From: Chloroflexota bacterium
GTDB taxonomy: Bacteria > Chloroflexota > Anaerolineae > UBA1429
Direction of reading: 5' to 3'
Assembly (NCBI GenBank): GCA_014360745.1
Contig: JACIWY010000076.1
Location: 1 to 11,344, forward strand
DNA length: 11,344 nt
The notes beneath the pieces were generated by a model. The model made no database searches, was not told where the DNA came from, and saw only the letters and a program-made list of their open reading frames with translations. Both the position numbers and the translations under genes were made by a program. The stretch's first letter is position 1, and each line of letters starts with the position of its first letter. This document shows, one piece after another, positions 1 to 6,305 of this stretch.

Positions 1-1
1 A

Positions 2-343
2 AGTCTGGGCTCTTCTTTCCTCATCGGTATCATCTTTGCCGCCGGCTGGACGCCTTGTGTCGGACCGGTATTGACCGCCATCTTGATTCTGGCTGCAGAC
101 AGCCAGACCGCCGTTCGCGGGGGGCTGCTCCTTGCAGTGTACACCGCAGGATTGGGGTTGCCCTTCCTCTTGGTGGCTCTGGGGATCGATGTGGCCCTGC
201 ATTGGTTGCGACGAATAGGGGCTTATATGGGGGCAATCAAGGCCATCAGCGGCGTATTGCTCATCGTCATGGGCTTTTTGCTGCTCACCGACCTTTTTAC
301 GCCGCTGATTTGGTGGTTGAATGGCCTGTTGACGCCGGTATGA
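2..343 (+). CDS. ccdA: CcdA/DsbD-family cytochrome c biogenesis membrane protein, 3' part only
   Basis: This is the C-terminal part of a polytopic membrane protein of the CcdA/DsbD transmembrane family; the 5' end lies outside the window. The family passes reducing electrons from cytoplasmic thioredoxin across the membrane to extracytoplasmic thiol proteins, for example in cytochrome c maturation. The visible reading frame has the family signature GWTPCVGP (cysteine codon at 56-58), which is one of the two redox-active cysteines. Three hydrophobic segments can be seen, around 14-95, 121-210 and 245-300, and the protein stops with TGA at 341-343. The other half of the cysteine pair and the true start cannot be seen. 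No terminator hairpin is evident after the stop. Whether the full protein is a short CcdA or a longer DsbD-like fusion cannot be decided; the absence of a C-terminal thioredoxin domain favours CcdA. Confidence 0.85.
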   Translation, partial: SLGSSFLIGIIFAAGWTPCVGPVLTAILILAADSQTAVRGGLLLAVYTAGLGLPFLLVALGIDVALHWLRRIGAYMGAIKAISGVLLIVMGFLLLTDLFTPLIWWLNGLLTPV

Positions 344-437
344 GTTGGATGGGCGAGGTGAGACGTTAGACAAGGTGGAAATGCTTTTGCAAAACACGAA
401 CCAGGAGCCCCGCCCCTTCATTCTTGATTGGGCTGGC

Positions 438-466
438 TTGGTTTATATATTGGATGGCCGTATAAT
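438..466 (+). promoter_or_regulatory. Putative sigma-70-type promoter for the metallophosphoesterase/M20 unit
   Basis: A perfect -10 hexamer TATAAT lies at 461-466. A weak -35 (TTGGTT, 438-443) is 17 nt upstream. The stretch around 440-470 is conspicuously AT-rich for this GC-rich window. Transcription would begin near 473, giving a leader of about 29 nt before the ATG at 502. The rest of the 344-501 gap shows no tRNA, hairpin terminator or convincing small gene. Confidence 0.5.
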
Positions 467-501
467 GAACTCAGATCCCCGATGTTTGTGGAAGCAAATC
501 G

Positions 502-1200
502 ATGAAGATTCTGACTATCAGCGATGTGGTCGATCATTTGGTGCAAAGCCCTAATATTTGCGAACGCTTTGCCGATATAGACCTGATCTTGGGTTGCGGT
601 GATTTACCCTTTGCCTATATGGAGTACATCGTTACCATGTTGGGCAAACCCATGTATTTCGTCTATGGAAATCACGCCCAAGATGTGGTCATGAACGCAG
701 ATGGATACCGAGAGCATAGAACACCCGGAGGCTGTGTAAATATCCATCGCCGAGTGGTCAATTACAAAGGGTTGCTCATCGGCGGGCTGGAGGGTTCGGT
801 GCGCTATAACATGGGCGCGCATCAATACAGTCAAATACAGATGAAGTGGATCGCCCGTTCTATGACGCCCCAACTGCTTTGGAATCAGCTCTTTTGCGGG
901 CGCGCCATCGACATTTTGATCACTCATGCGCCCCCCTGGGGCATCCACGACGCAGATGATCTCCCTCATCATGGCTTCAAAGCCTATTTGGAATTTATGG
1001 ACCGCTGGCGCCCGCGCTATTTGATTCACGGGCACACCCATCTGTATCGTCTCGATGCGATGCGCCAGACGCAGTATAACGAGACCATCGTCATCAACAC
1101 CTACGGGTATCAGGTGCTCGAGATCAACGTCGAGGCGTTGCGCTGCGAGGCAAATTGCTACCCGCCGATGGCAACGCCCAAATCGTCGGCCGGCGGCTAA
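502..1200 (+). CDS. Atypical calcineurin-like metallophosphoesterase
   Basis: The 232-residue protein belongs to the calcineurin-like metallophosphoesterase superfamily, which hydrolyses phosphoesters with a two-metal centre. Motifs in order are ISD (D8), GCGDLP (D34), YGNHA (N57, H58), THAPP (H142) and HGHTH (H177, H179). The first motif lacks the usual D-x-H histidine, reading DVVDH. The GNH motif is followed by Ala where Asp or Glu is common. Most metal ligands are therefore present but the active site is altered, so substrate and even activity are uncertain. There is no signal peptide or membrane segment, so it is probably cytoplasmic. The ATG at 502 is preceded by a weak ribosome site GGAAG (490-494, 7-nt spacing) and by a TATAAT promoter. 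The M20 hydrolase gene follows after 24 nt and is probably co-transcribed. Superfamily assignment is firm; the function is not known. Confidence 0.88.
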   Translation: MKILTISDVVDHLVQSPNICERFADIDLILGCGDLPFAYMEYIVTMLGKPMYFVYGNHAQDVVMNADGYREHRTPGGCVNIHRRVVNYKGLLIGGLEGSVRYNMGAHQYSQIQMKWIARSMTPQLLWNQLFCGRAIDILITHAPPWGIHDADDLPHHGFKAYLEFMDRWRPRYLIHGHTHLYRLDAMRQTQYNETIVINTYGYQVLEINVEALRCEANCYPPMATPKSSAGG

Positions 1201-1224
1201 GAAGTTCCATGGATCGGGGGGAGG

Positions 1225-2427
1225 ATGCACGATCTAAGCGGAATGGTTCGAGACGCACAGCCGGATATCCTCGCATTCGCCCGGCGGGCCTTGCAAGCGC
1301 GCAGCCTCTCGGGCGATGAACGCGAACTCGCCGATCTCGTCCTGGAGGAGTTGGGTCGCTACGGTTGCGAGGCCTGGCGCGATGGGGTAGGCAATGTGTT
1401 CGGGCGGTTGCGCGGAGGCGAGGCCCCGACGACGATGCTTCATGCGCATATGGACGTGGTCGATCCCGGCGATGCGTCGCGCTGGCGACATCCTCCTTTT
1501 TCGGGCGCCCTTGAAGGGGGCTATCTCTGGGGGCGAGGCGCCAGCGACACCAAGGGCAGCCTGGTTGCCCAAGTGTCGGCGCTGGGCCTTTTGCAGCGCG
1601 CGGGGTTACGCCCGCCTGGCGATGTATTCGTGGCCGCCGTGGTGGGCGAGGAGACTGGCGGCTATGGGACGCGGTACCTGATGCGCACCTTTGAGCCGCC
1701 CATCGGCCTGGTCATCATCGGCGAACCTTCGGCCAATACGTTGCGCCGCGGCCATCGTGGACGCTACGAATTTGTGATCACCTTTCATGGCCGCTCGGCC
1801 CACGCCAGCAACCCGGCCTGGGGGCGCAACCCGCACTATTCCATGGCCCGCTTTCTCTTGGCGTTGCGCGAGGCGCCCATGGTCGCAGGCGATACCTTGC
1901 CCGCCAGCTCCGTCGTACCGACTCTCAGTTATGTCGATCAGACCTCCAGCAATGTGATCCCGGCCAGGCTCACCGTACATTTGGACTGGCGCGCCGCCCC
2001 CGCCGACACCGCCGAAACGGCGCGGGCCAAGATCGAAGCGCTTTTGGCGACCACGTTGGAGGAAGGCATCACGGCCGATGTCGAGATCCGCCGCCGGCCG
2101 GCTAAAAGCTACACCGGCATGGAGGTCGAGATCCTGCACCATCTACAGGGGTTCTGCCGCCCGCTGGACGATCCTTTACTAAAGACCGCCCATGAGACGC
2201 TGGAAGAGGCGTTCATGCGCCCGGTGCCCATCGATGTGTGGACGTTTTGCACCGATGGGGGTATTCTGGCCGCCGAGGGCATCCCTTGCCTGGGGTTCGG
2301 CCCTGGGGATGAAGGAATGGCCCATGTTCTGGACGAGCGACTTGGCGTAGAGCAGTTGATGGAAGCCACTGTGGGCTATATGGCCCTGGCTATGCGCATG
2401 GGCGAGGCCCCCCGGCCTCAAACTTAA
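1225..2427 (+). CDS. M20-family metallohydrolase, YgeY-like
   Basis: A 400-residue zinc-dependent hydrolase of the M20 (ArgE/DapE/carboxypeptidase G2) family, which cleaves amide bonds in small amino-acid or peptide derivatives. All catalytic elements are visible: HAHMD (H75, D77), the bridging aspartate in GASDTKG (D108), GEETGG with catalytic E142 and metal ligand E143, the GEPS ligand E167, and the late histidine in EGMAHV (H367). The dimerisation domain lies at roughly 178-290 and includes H193. The pieces RGHRGRYEF, SYTGME, WTFCTDGG and GIPCLGFGPGDE resemble YgeY, the selenium-metabolism-linked M20 subgroup, more than typical ArgE or DapE. That subgroup call rests on motifs remembered, not a search. 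There is no signal peptide, so it is cytoplasmic. GGAGG sits directly against the ATG and GGGGG (1216-1220) is 4 nt away. It follows the phosphoesterase by 24 nt. Its stop overlaps the stop of the convergent sulfatase gene. Confidence 0.93.
   Translation: MHDLSGMVRDAQPDILAFARRALQARSLSGDERELADLVLEELGRYGCEAWRDGVGNVFGRLRGGEAPTTMLHAHMDVVDPGDASRWRHPPFSGALEGGYLWGRGASDTKGSLVAQVSALGLLQRAGLRPPGDVFVAAVVGEETGGYGTRYLMRTFEPPIGLVIIGEPSANTLRRGHRGRYEFVITFHGRSAHASNPAWGRNPHYSMARFLLALREAPMVAGDTLPASSVVPTLSYVDQTSSNVIPARLTVHLDWRAAPADTAETARAKIEALLATTLEEGITADVEIRRRPAKSYTGMEVEILHHLQGFCRPLDDPLLKTAHETLEEAFMRPVPIDVWTFCTDGGILAAEGIPCLGFGPGDEGMAHVLDERLGVEQLMEATVGYMALAMRMGEAPRPQT
2424..2427. other. Shared TTAA: overlapping stop codons of convergent genes
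   Basis: The palindrome TTAA contains both the TAA of the plus-strand M20 gene (2425-2427) and the TAA of the minus-strand sulfatase (2424-2426 read in reverse). The two transcription units therefore meet with no spacer and no room for a conventional terminator. Confidence 0.9.
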
Positions 2428-4025
2428 GGCGTTTCATTCGGCGCCCCCGTGTCATCCTCTTCCGGCGTGGGAAGCCGATCCGACGCCCGCTTGTACCCCT
2501 TGGCCAGGCTTCGGCGACAGCGTTGTTCCGTGACGTTCGGGCTTTCTCCCAATTCGCGCAGTAGCAGCGCATGCATCGCCTTCAGGCGGTCCTGCTGGGC
2601 AGGTTGTGAGGCCAGGTTGTGCAGCTCTTGAGGATCCGCTTCCAGATCGTACAGCTCTCGCTCCGGGCCGTACTCGCGGTTCATGCGCGCATGAAAGACA
2701 TACTTGAAATTGCCTTGGCGAACCATGGCGAACCCCGAGGCGATGTTATATCCATAATACTCGCTCACCGCCAGGCCGTCCCAGTGCAGCTGCGGATCGT
2801 CGAGCCAACCGAGGAGGGATCTGCCCGCCCAGTCCGCCGGCGCTTGCAGCCCCGCGATCTCCAGGATGGTGCGGCTGAGATCGACGAGCGAGCAGGGACC
2901 TGAGCGGCGTTGCCCTCCGGGCCAACGTTCAGGCCAGCGAACGATGAGCGGGATGCGGGCCGCGCTATCGAACATGCAATTCTTCCACCACATGCCGTGG
3001 TCGCCCTTGTTCTCGCCGTGATCCGCCGTGTAAATGACGATCGTATTGTCGGCGACCGGTGAATCGGCCAGGGCGCTTAGCACCTGCCCAATGGCGCCAT
3101 CCACCCATTCGACGAGCCCCCAGTAGAGCTCGCGCCCCCTTTTCACCGTTGCCTCCTCGGCATCGACCACCCCAGAGGCCCTGCGCACATGCTGATAGTT
3201 CAGGGGCAAGGTCTCCAGATAGCCCTCCGGAACGGTCGGCATCGGCAGGCGATCGCGGTAATTGTCCTGCGCGGCAGGGATGGTAAGTGGAAAATGGGGC
3301 GCCAGGTAACCGGCGATCAAGAAAAAAGGCGCCTCGTCGGGCCGTCGGTTGCGCAGAAATTGACAACAAGCTTCCGTCACCTGGCGGTCATGCTCTAGGA
3401 CCGGCGAGGTTTCGTCCACTTTGAAATCGGCTGCACGCTTGAGCCAGTTGTTCTTGTTGACGTGCTGATCGTCGGGAAGCCGCCGACGCCCCCGACCCTT
3501 CTTGGCCCAACGATTCCAATCGCTGGGGAATAGCTCGGTCAGGCCATAACGTCGGGTGATGTCGAGGTGCATCTTGCCCGAGAGATAGGATTCGTATCCT
3601 GCGGCGTTCAACAGATGTGGGATGGTAGGCATGTCATCGGAGGGGAGCCAACAATCGTTGTTCCACACCCCCATGTGGCTGGGATACTTCCCGCTCAGAA
3701 AGCTCAGGCGGGCGGGCACGCACAGCGGCGATGTGGTGTAAAAAGCATCGAACAATACCCCTTCGCGGGCCAAGGCGTCCAAGTGGGGCGTGCGCGCCAC
3801 CGGGTCGCCGTAGCAGCCGCTCACGGCCGGGTCGTGCTCGTCGCTCATGATGAGCAGGATATTGGGTCGGCGATTAGTGGCCGTCGTCGTGCCCCTTAAC
3901 AAGGCTGGCTGCGGCAGGCGACACCCTGCAGGGAGAGCCCATGTCATTGCGCCGGCCAACGCCGCGCCAAGGAAACGACGACGACTCAGGCGGAGCTTGC
4001 GTTCCGATAACACGCTAACGCACAT
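2424..4025 (-). CDS. Tat-exported type I sulfatase (formylglycine-dependent)
   Basis: With the ATG at 4025 the protein has 533 residues. It is a type I sulfatase of the alkaline-phosphatase fold, hydrolysing sulfate esters. The formylglycine motif is LCVPAR with C102, P104 and R106 (codon of C102 at 3720-3722). Cys-type sulfatases are normally converted by formylglycine-generating enzyme. Other expected elements are the first metal-site loop (SDEHD, D62), SGKMH (K151, H153), APHFP (H244), YTADHGE (D335, H336) and K348. The N terminus carries a twin-arginine signal, SRRRFLG at 14-20, then a hydrophobic stretch ending LPAGC. This suggests Tat export after folding and possibly a lipid anchor, though the lipobox is imperfect. 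Longer in-frame starts up to 4217 would bury the signal. GTG at 4013 is an alternative that removes the overlap; GAGGGGG lies flush against the ATG and 12 nt from the GTG. The gene overlaps the amidase by 11 nt and is the last of the operon. The natural substrate is unknown. Confidence 0.92.
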   Translation of the reverse strand: MCVSVLSERKLRLSRRRFLGAALAGAMTWALPAGCRLPQPALLRGTTTATNRRPNILLIMSDEHDPAVSGCYGDPVARTPHLDALAREGVLFDAFYTTSPLCVPARLSFLSGKYPSHMGVWNNDCWLPSDDMPTIPHLLNAAGYESYLSGKMHLDITRRYGLTELFPSDWNRWAKKGRGRRRLPDDQHVNKNNWLKRAADFKVDETSPVLEHDRQVTEACCQFLRNRRPDEAPFFLIAGYLAPHFPLTIPAAQDNYRDRLPMPTVPEGYLETLPLNYQHVRRASGVVDAEEATVKRGRELYWGLVEWVDGAIGQVLSALADSPVADNTIVIYTADHGENKGDHGMWWKNCMFDSAARIPLIVRWPERWPGGQRRSGPCSLVDLSRTILEIAGLQAPADWAGRSLLGWLDDPQLHWDGLAVSEYYGYNIASGFAMVRQGNFKYVFHARMNREYGPERELYDLEADPQELHNLASQPAQQDRLKAMHALLLRELGESPNVTEQRCRRSLAKGYKRASDRLPTPEEDDTGAPNETP

Positions 4026-5019
4026 CCCCCTCAAACGGATAGGGGTCAACCGGTGGAGCGGACAGATCCAGGCCGGATCGACTGACCGCTCGGGCCGGAC
4101 GCTGTTCGAACTCTTTGAGAGATTGGACCTTGTCCCATTGATGGACGGGAACCAGCAACGCCTCAGCGAAGAACTGGACGATGTAGCCGCGATCGTCGAT
4201 CTCCATGGGCACCTCATGGCTGATGGCGCCCAACAGCCCCCGCCCTACTCCCGCCTTGGCCAAAGCCGCCTGGGGGTTCGTGGGCAAGAGCAGATCGCCG
4301 ATCATGCGCTGTAAAGACTGGCGCAGGAGGGTCTGGTCCTGGTGCTGGCCCTGGCGATAGGCGGCTATCCATTCCTCGACCAAGGGGATAATCCATTCCT
4401 TGGTCACGGCCCAGCCCGGGCACGACTTGTTGGAAAAATCGCGATGAAAATTGAGGCGGCGAATGTCCAGGCCCAACCGTTCGTGCAAAATGCCCAGCGC
4501 GACGATTGAATTCTCCAGAATGGAGCCTGAGGGGCGAACGAGGTCATAATCTCCGACCATTTCCAAATGGCGCGAACGGTAATTGTGGCCGTACACGCCC
4601 ACCCCATCGTAACGCAGATCGCTAAAGAGCCAGATGCCGTCCGGCGCGACAAAGAGGTGAGGACCCGCCGTCCACCCTTCGTGGAGGCGCCCCTGGCTGT
4701 CGCGCCAGAGCTGGCGCTCGTAGTAGGCCTTCATACCCAGAATGGTGGACAGGCCCTGCCAGGTCTCGGGCGTGGGTTTCCAAGTGTGATGCAAAAAGAT
4801 ACGTGTGGGAAGGGGATCGGGGAAATCCAGGCGTTCGACATAGCGCACAAACTCATCGGCCGAGAGGCATTCGCCGATGATCTCCATCGGCGGCTCCTTG
4901 ATCACCGGCTCACCAGGATCTGCCGCTCGCCGTGACGCTTTGGCGCGCCCCTCATCGCGGATGCGTCGAGAATGGGAATCCCCGGCAAAGCCGCGCCAGA
5001 ACGCTTTGAGAATATCCAT
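4015..5019 (-). CDS. N-acetylmuramoyl-L-alanine amidase-like protein (type 2, PGRP fold)
   Basis: The 334-residue product has a type-2 amidase/peptidoglycan-recognition domain at roughly 50-215. Enzymes of this fold cleave the bond between N-acetylmuramic acid and L-alanine using zinc. Candidate zinc ligands are visible: the HHT motif (H77/H78), H192 in NFHRDFS and C200 in SCPG. The eight-residue spacing of the last two matches T7 lysozyme and PGRPs. H121 lies in the AGPHLFVAPDG segment typical of the fold. About 120 C-terminal residues are not recognised. No signal peptide or membrane helix is seen; the first 44 residues are basic and probably disordered. The ATG at 5019 has an excellent ribosome site, GGGAGGG at 5028-5034, 8 nt away and overlapping the upstream stop. 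A second ATG at 4887 is also well placed after AAGGAG. The gene follows the LysM-glycosidase by 5 nt, suggesting the two act on related wall material. The domain call is firm; in vivo activity and location are inferred. Confidence 0.88.
   Translation of the reverse strand: MDILKAFWRGFAGDSHSRRIRDEGRAKASRRAADPGEPVIKEPPMEIIGECLSADEFVRYVERLDFPDPLPTRIFLHHTWKPTPETWQGLSTILGMKAYYERQLWRDSQGRLHEGWTAGPHLFVAPDGIWLFSDLRYDGVGVYGHNYRSRHLEMVGDYDLVRPSGSILENSIVALGILHERLGLDIRRLNFHRDFSNKSCPGWAVTKEWIIPLVEEWIAAYRQGQHQDQTLLRQSLQRMIGDLLLPTNPQAALAKAGVGRGLLGAISHEVPMEIDDRGYIVQFFAEALLVPVHQWDKVQSLKEFEQRPARAVSRSGLDLSAPPVDPYPFEGDVR
4888..4900 (-). promoter_or_regulatory. Possible internal ribosome binding site for a shorter amidase
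   Basis: On the minus strand AAGGAG lies 6 nt upstream of an in-frame ATG (4885-4887), a near-ideal arrangement. Starting there would remove the 44-residue basic leader and begin just before the amidase domain. The same bases encode Lys-Glu in the longer form, so chance is possible. Confidence 0.3.
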
Positions 5020-5024
5020 GCCTT

Positions 5025-6305
5025 TTACCCTCCCGTGATGGCCACCCGCTCATGCCAGCGGTATTCGTGTGCTAGGGCAGCGCGGAAATCGGCGATGACG
5101 CCCTCCTTATCGCGAATGGCCCACATATCATGCCGCTCCCAACGATAGAGCACCAACGCGCGGATGGCCTGATGCGCGACGTCGGCGTTCCAACGGTCAA
5201 TCTCAGCATAGGCCTGCTGCACCCAGCCGTTATTCTGATTCAACCAGGGCACATTTTGATCCGTTTCGGTGATGTAAACGGGCAGATGACGCAACTTCTC
5301 AGGGATGGCTTCCATAAAGTCGATATAGGTGCGAAACATTTTGCGGCGATGTTCAAAGGGCGGGTCCATACGCAGCTCACTGACGATCTCGGCCGGATCC
5401 GGGCTGCGGGCATAAGTGTGCAGGGCGATGCCATCAAGCTCGCCGTTCAGAGCACGTAGCATATCTTGAAAATAGATGATCCAATCGCCGCTGGGGTTAC
5501 CGGGGTAGGCCGTCTGCACGTTCCAGGGGCCTATGGCGGCGGTGAGCACCTGGTCATACGCATGGCCCGGCCGACGCAGGATCTCCTCTCGGCAAAGGCG
5601 AAAGGCCTGCGCATAGAGCGTCGGGGTGATAGGTTGGCCGTGGACAGGGCCGCCCGGACGTTCCACCGCCAGATTGGGTTCGTTGGCGATGATCCAGATA
5701 TGGCAGCCCTGGGAACGCTCGACAAAGTTGCCGCAGCGCCGGGCAAAATCGGCATAACGCTCAGAGTGGGGCAGCGTGCCCTTTTCGCCATAGCCATGGT
5801 TAAGACGCACGATGACGCCATAGCCCGCCGCAGCTAGGTCCGCATAGGAACACGAGCTCCAATCGTCGGCATCGGCGCCTAGCTCCTCGGTGATGACCAC
5901 CCAACCTTTGCGCCCGGCCCAGCCCATGAGGTGCTCGCCGCCGCGATCGTGCAGGCCAAAAAGGTACGGGGATTCGCCGGCGGGCAGCGGGGTCAACGTG
6001 CCTACCTCGGGGATGCGCAGGAGTTGGTCGGCGTGGATCAGATCGGGGTCATCGAGGGCGTTAAAGGCGGCAATGACTTGCGCGGCCGAGGGATCGCCGT
6101 AATAGTGCATGGCCAGGCCCGACAAGGTCTCGCCAGGGCGCACGATGTGGGTGACAAAGCGCAACCCCCAATCGCCCAGCCAACGGAGCAGGTCACGGCG
6201 CATCACTTCATCGAGGGTGACGCCAAGGGCGGCCGCTCGGGCGGCGAGCCTGCGGGCCAGTTGCTCATCGACCGAGAGGGAAAGAAGGCGTCTAGCGGAG
6301 CACAC
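5025..6305 (-). CDS. LysM-domain protein with clan GH-A-like glycosidase domain
   Basis: The product is 426 residues with the chosen GTG start. Residues about 10-45 form a charged helical segment (VDEQLARRLAARAAALGV). A LysM repeat follows at about 53-98, beginning THIVRPGETLSGLA; LysM binds N-acetylglucosamine polymers such as peptidoglycan. Residues about 113-410 look like a TIM-barrel glycosidase of clan GH-A. The likely acid/base is E209 in IIANEPN, and the likely nucleophile is E347 in VYITETD. The GH family is not certain. No signal peptide is visible, which is odd for a wall-binding enzyme. The GTG at 6303-6305 is chosen because GGGAG (6312-6316) lies 6 nt upstream. The ATG at 6353 would run deep into selB. 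It overlaps the end of selB by 14 nt and precedes the amidase by 5 nt. Fold and LysM are well supported; the substrate is inferred to be a glycan of the envelope. Confidence 0.82.
   Translation of the reverse strand: MCSARRLLSLSVDEQLARRLAARAAALGVTLDEVMRRDLLRWLGDWGLRFVTHIVRPGETLSGLAMHYYGDPSAAQVIAAFNALDDPDLIHADQLLRIPEVGTLTPLPAGESPYLFGLHDRGGEHLMGWAGRKGWVVITEELGADADDWSSCSYADLAAAGYGVIVRLNHGYGEKGTLPHSERYADFARRCGNFVERSQGCHIWIIANEPNLAVERPGGPVHGQPITPTLYAQAFRLCREEILRRPGHAYDQVLTAAIGPWNVQTAYPGNPSGDWIIYFQDMLRALNGELDGIALHTYARSPDPAEIVSELRMDPPFEHRRKMFRTYIDFMEAIPEKLRHLPVYITETDQNVPWLNQNNGWVQQAYAEIDRWNADVAHQAIRALVLYRWERHDMWAIRDKEGVIADFRAALAHEYRWHERVAITGG

Noticed and set aside
344..501. Search for tRNA-Sec (selC) or another RNA gene in the only sizeable non-coding gap
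   Set aside because: No cloverleaf arms, T-arm sequence or extended variable arm could be found; the gap contains only a promoter-like element.
345..554. A 69-codon plus-strand open frame between the ccdA end and the phosphoesterase
   Set aside because: It contains the TATAAT promoter, runs into the phosphoesterase gene in another frame, lacks a ribosome site and has no recognisable protein features.
4026..4217. Longer sulfatase start adding 64 residues upstream of ATG 4025
   Set aside because: It would overlap the amidase gene by about 200 nt and would place the Tat signal internally; the added residues look like an out-of-frame reading of the amidase.
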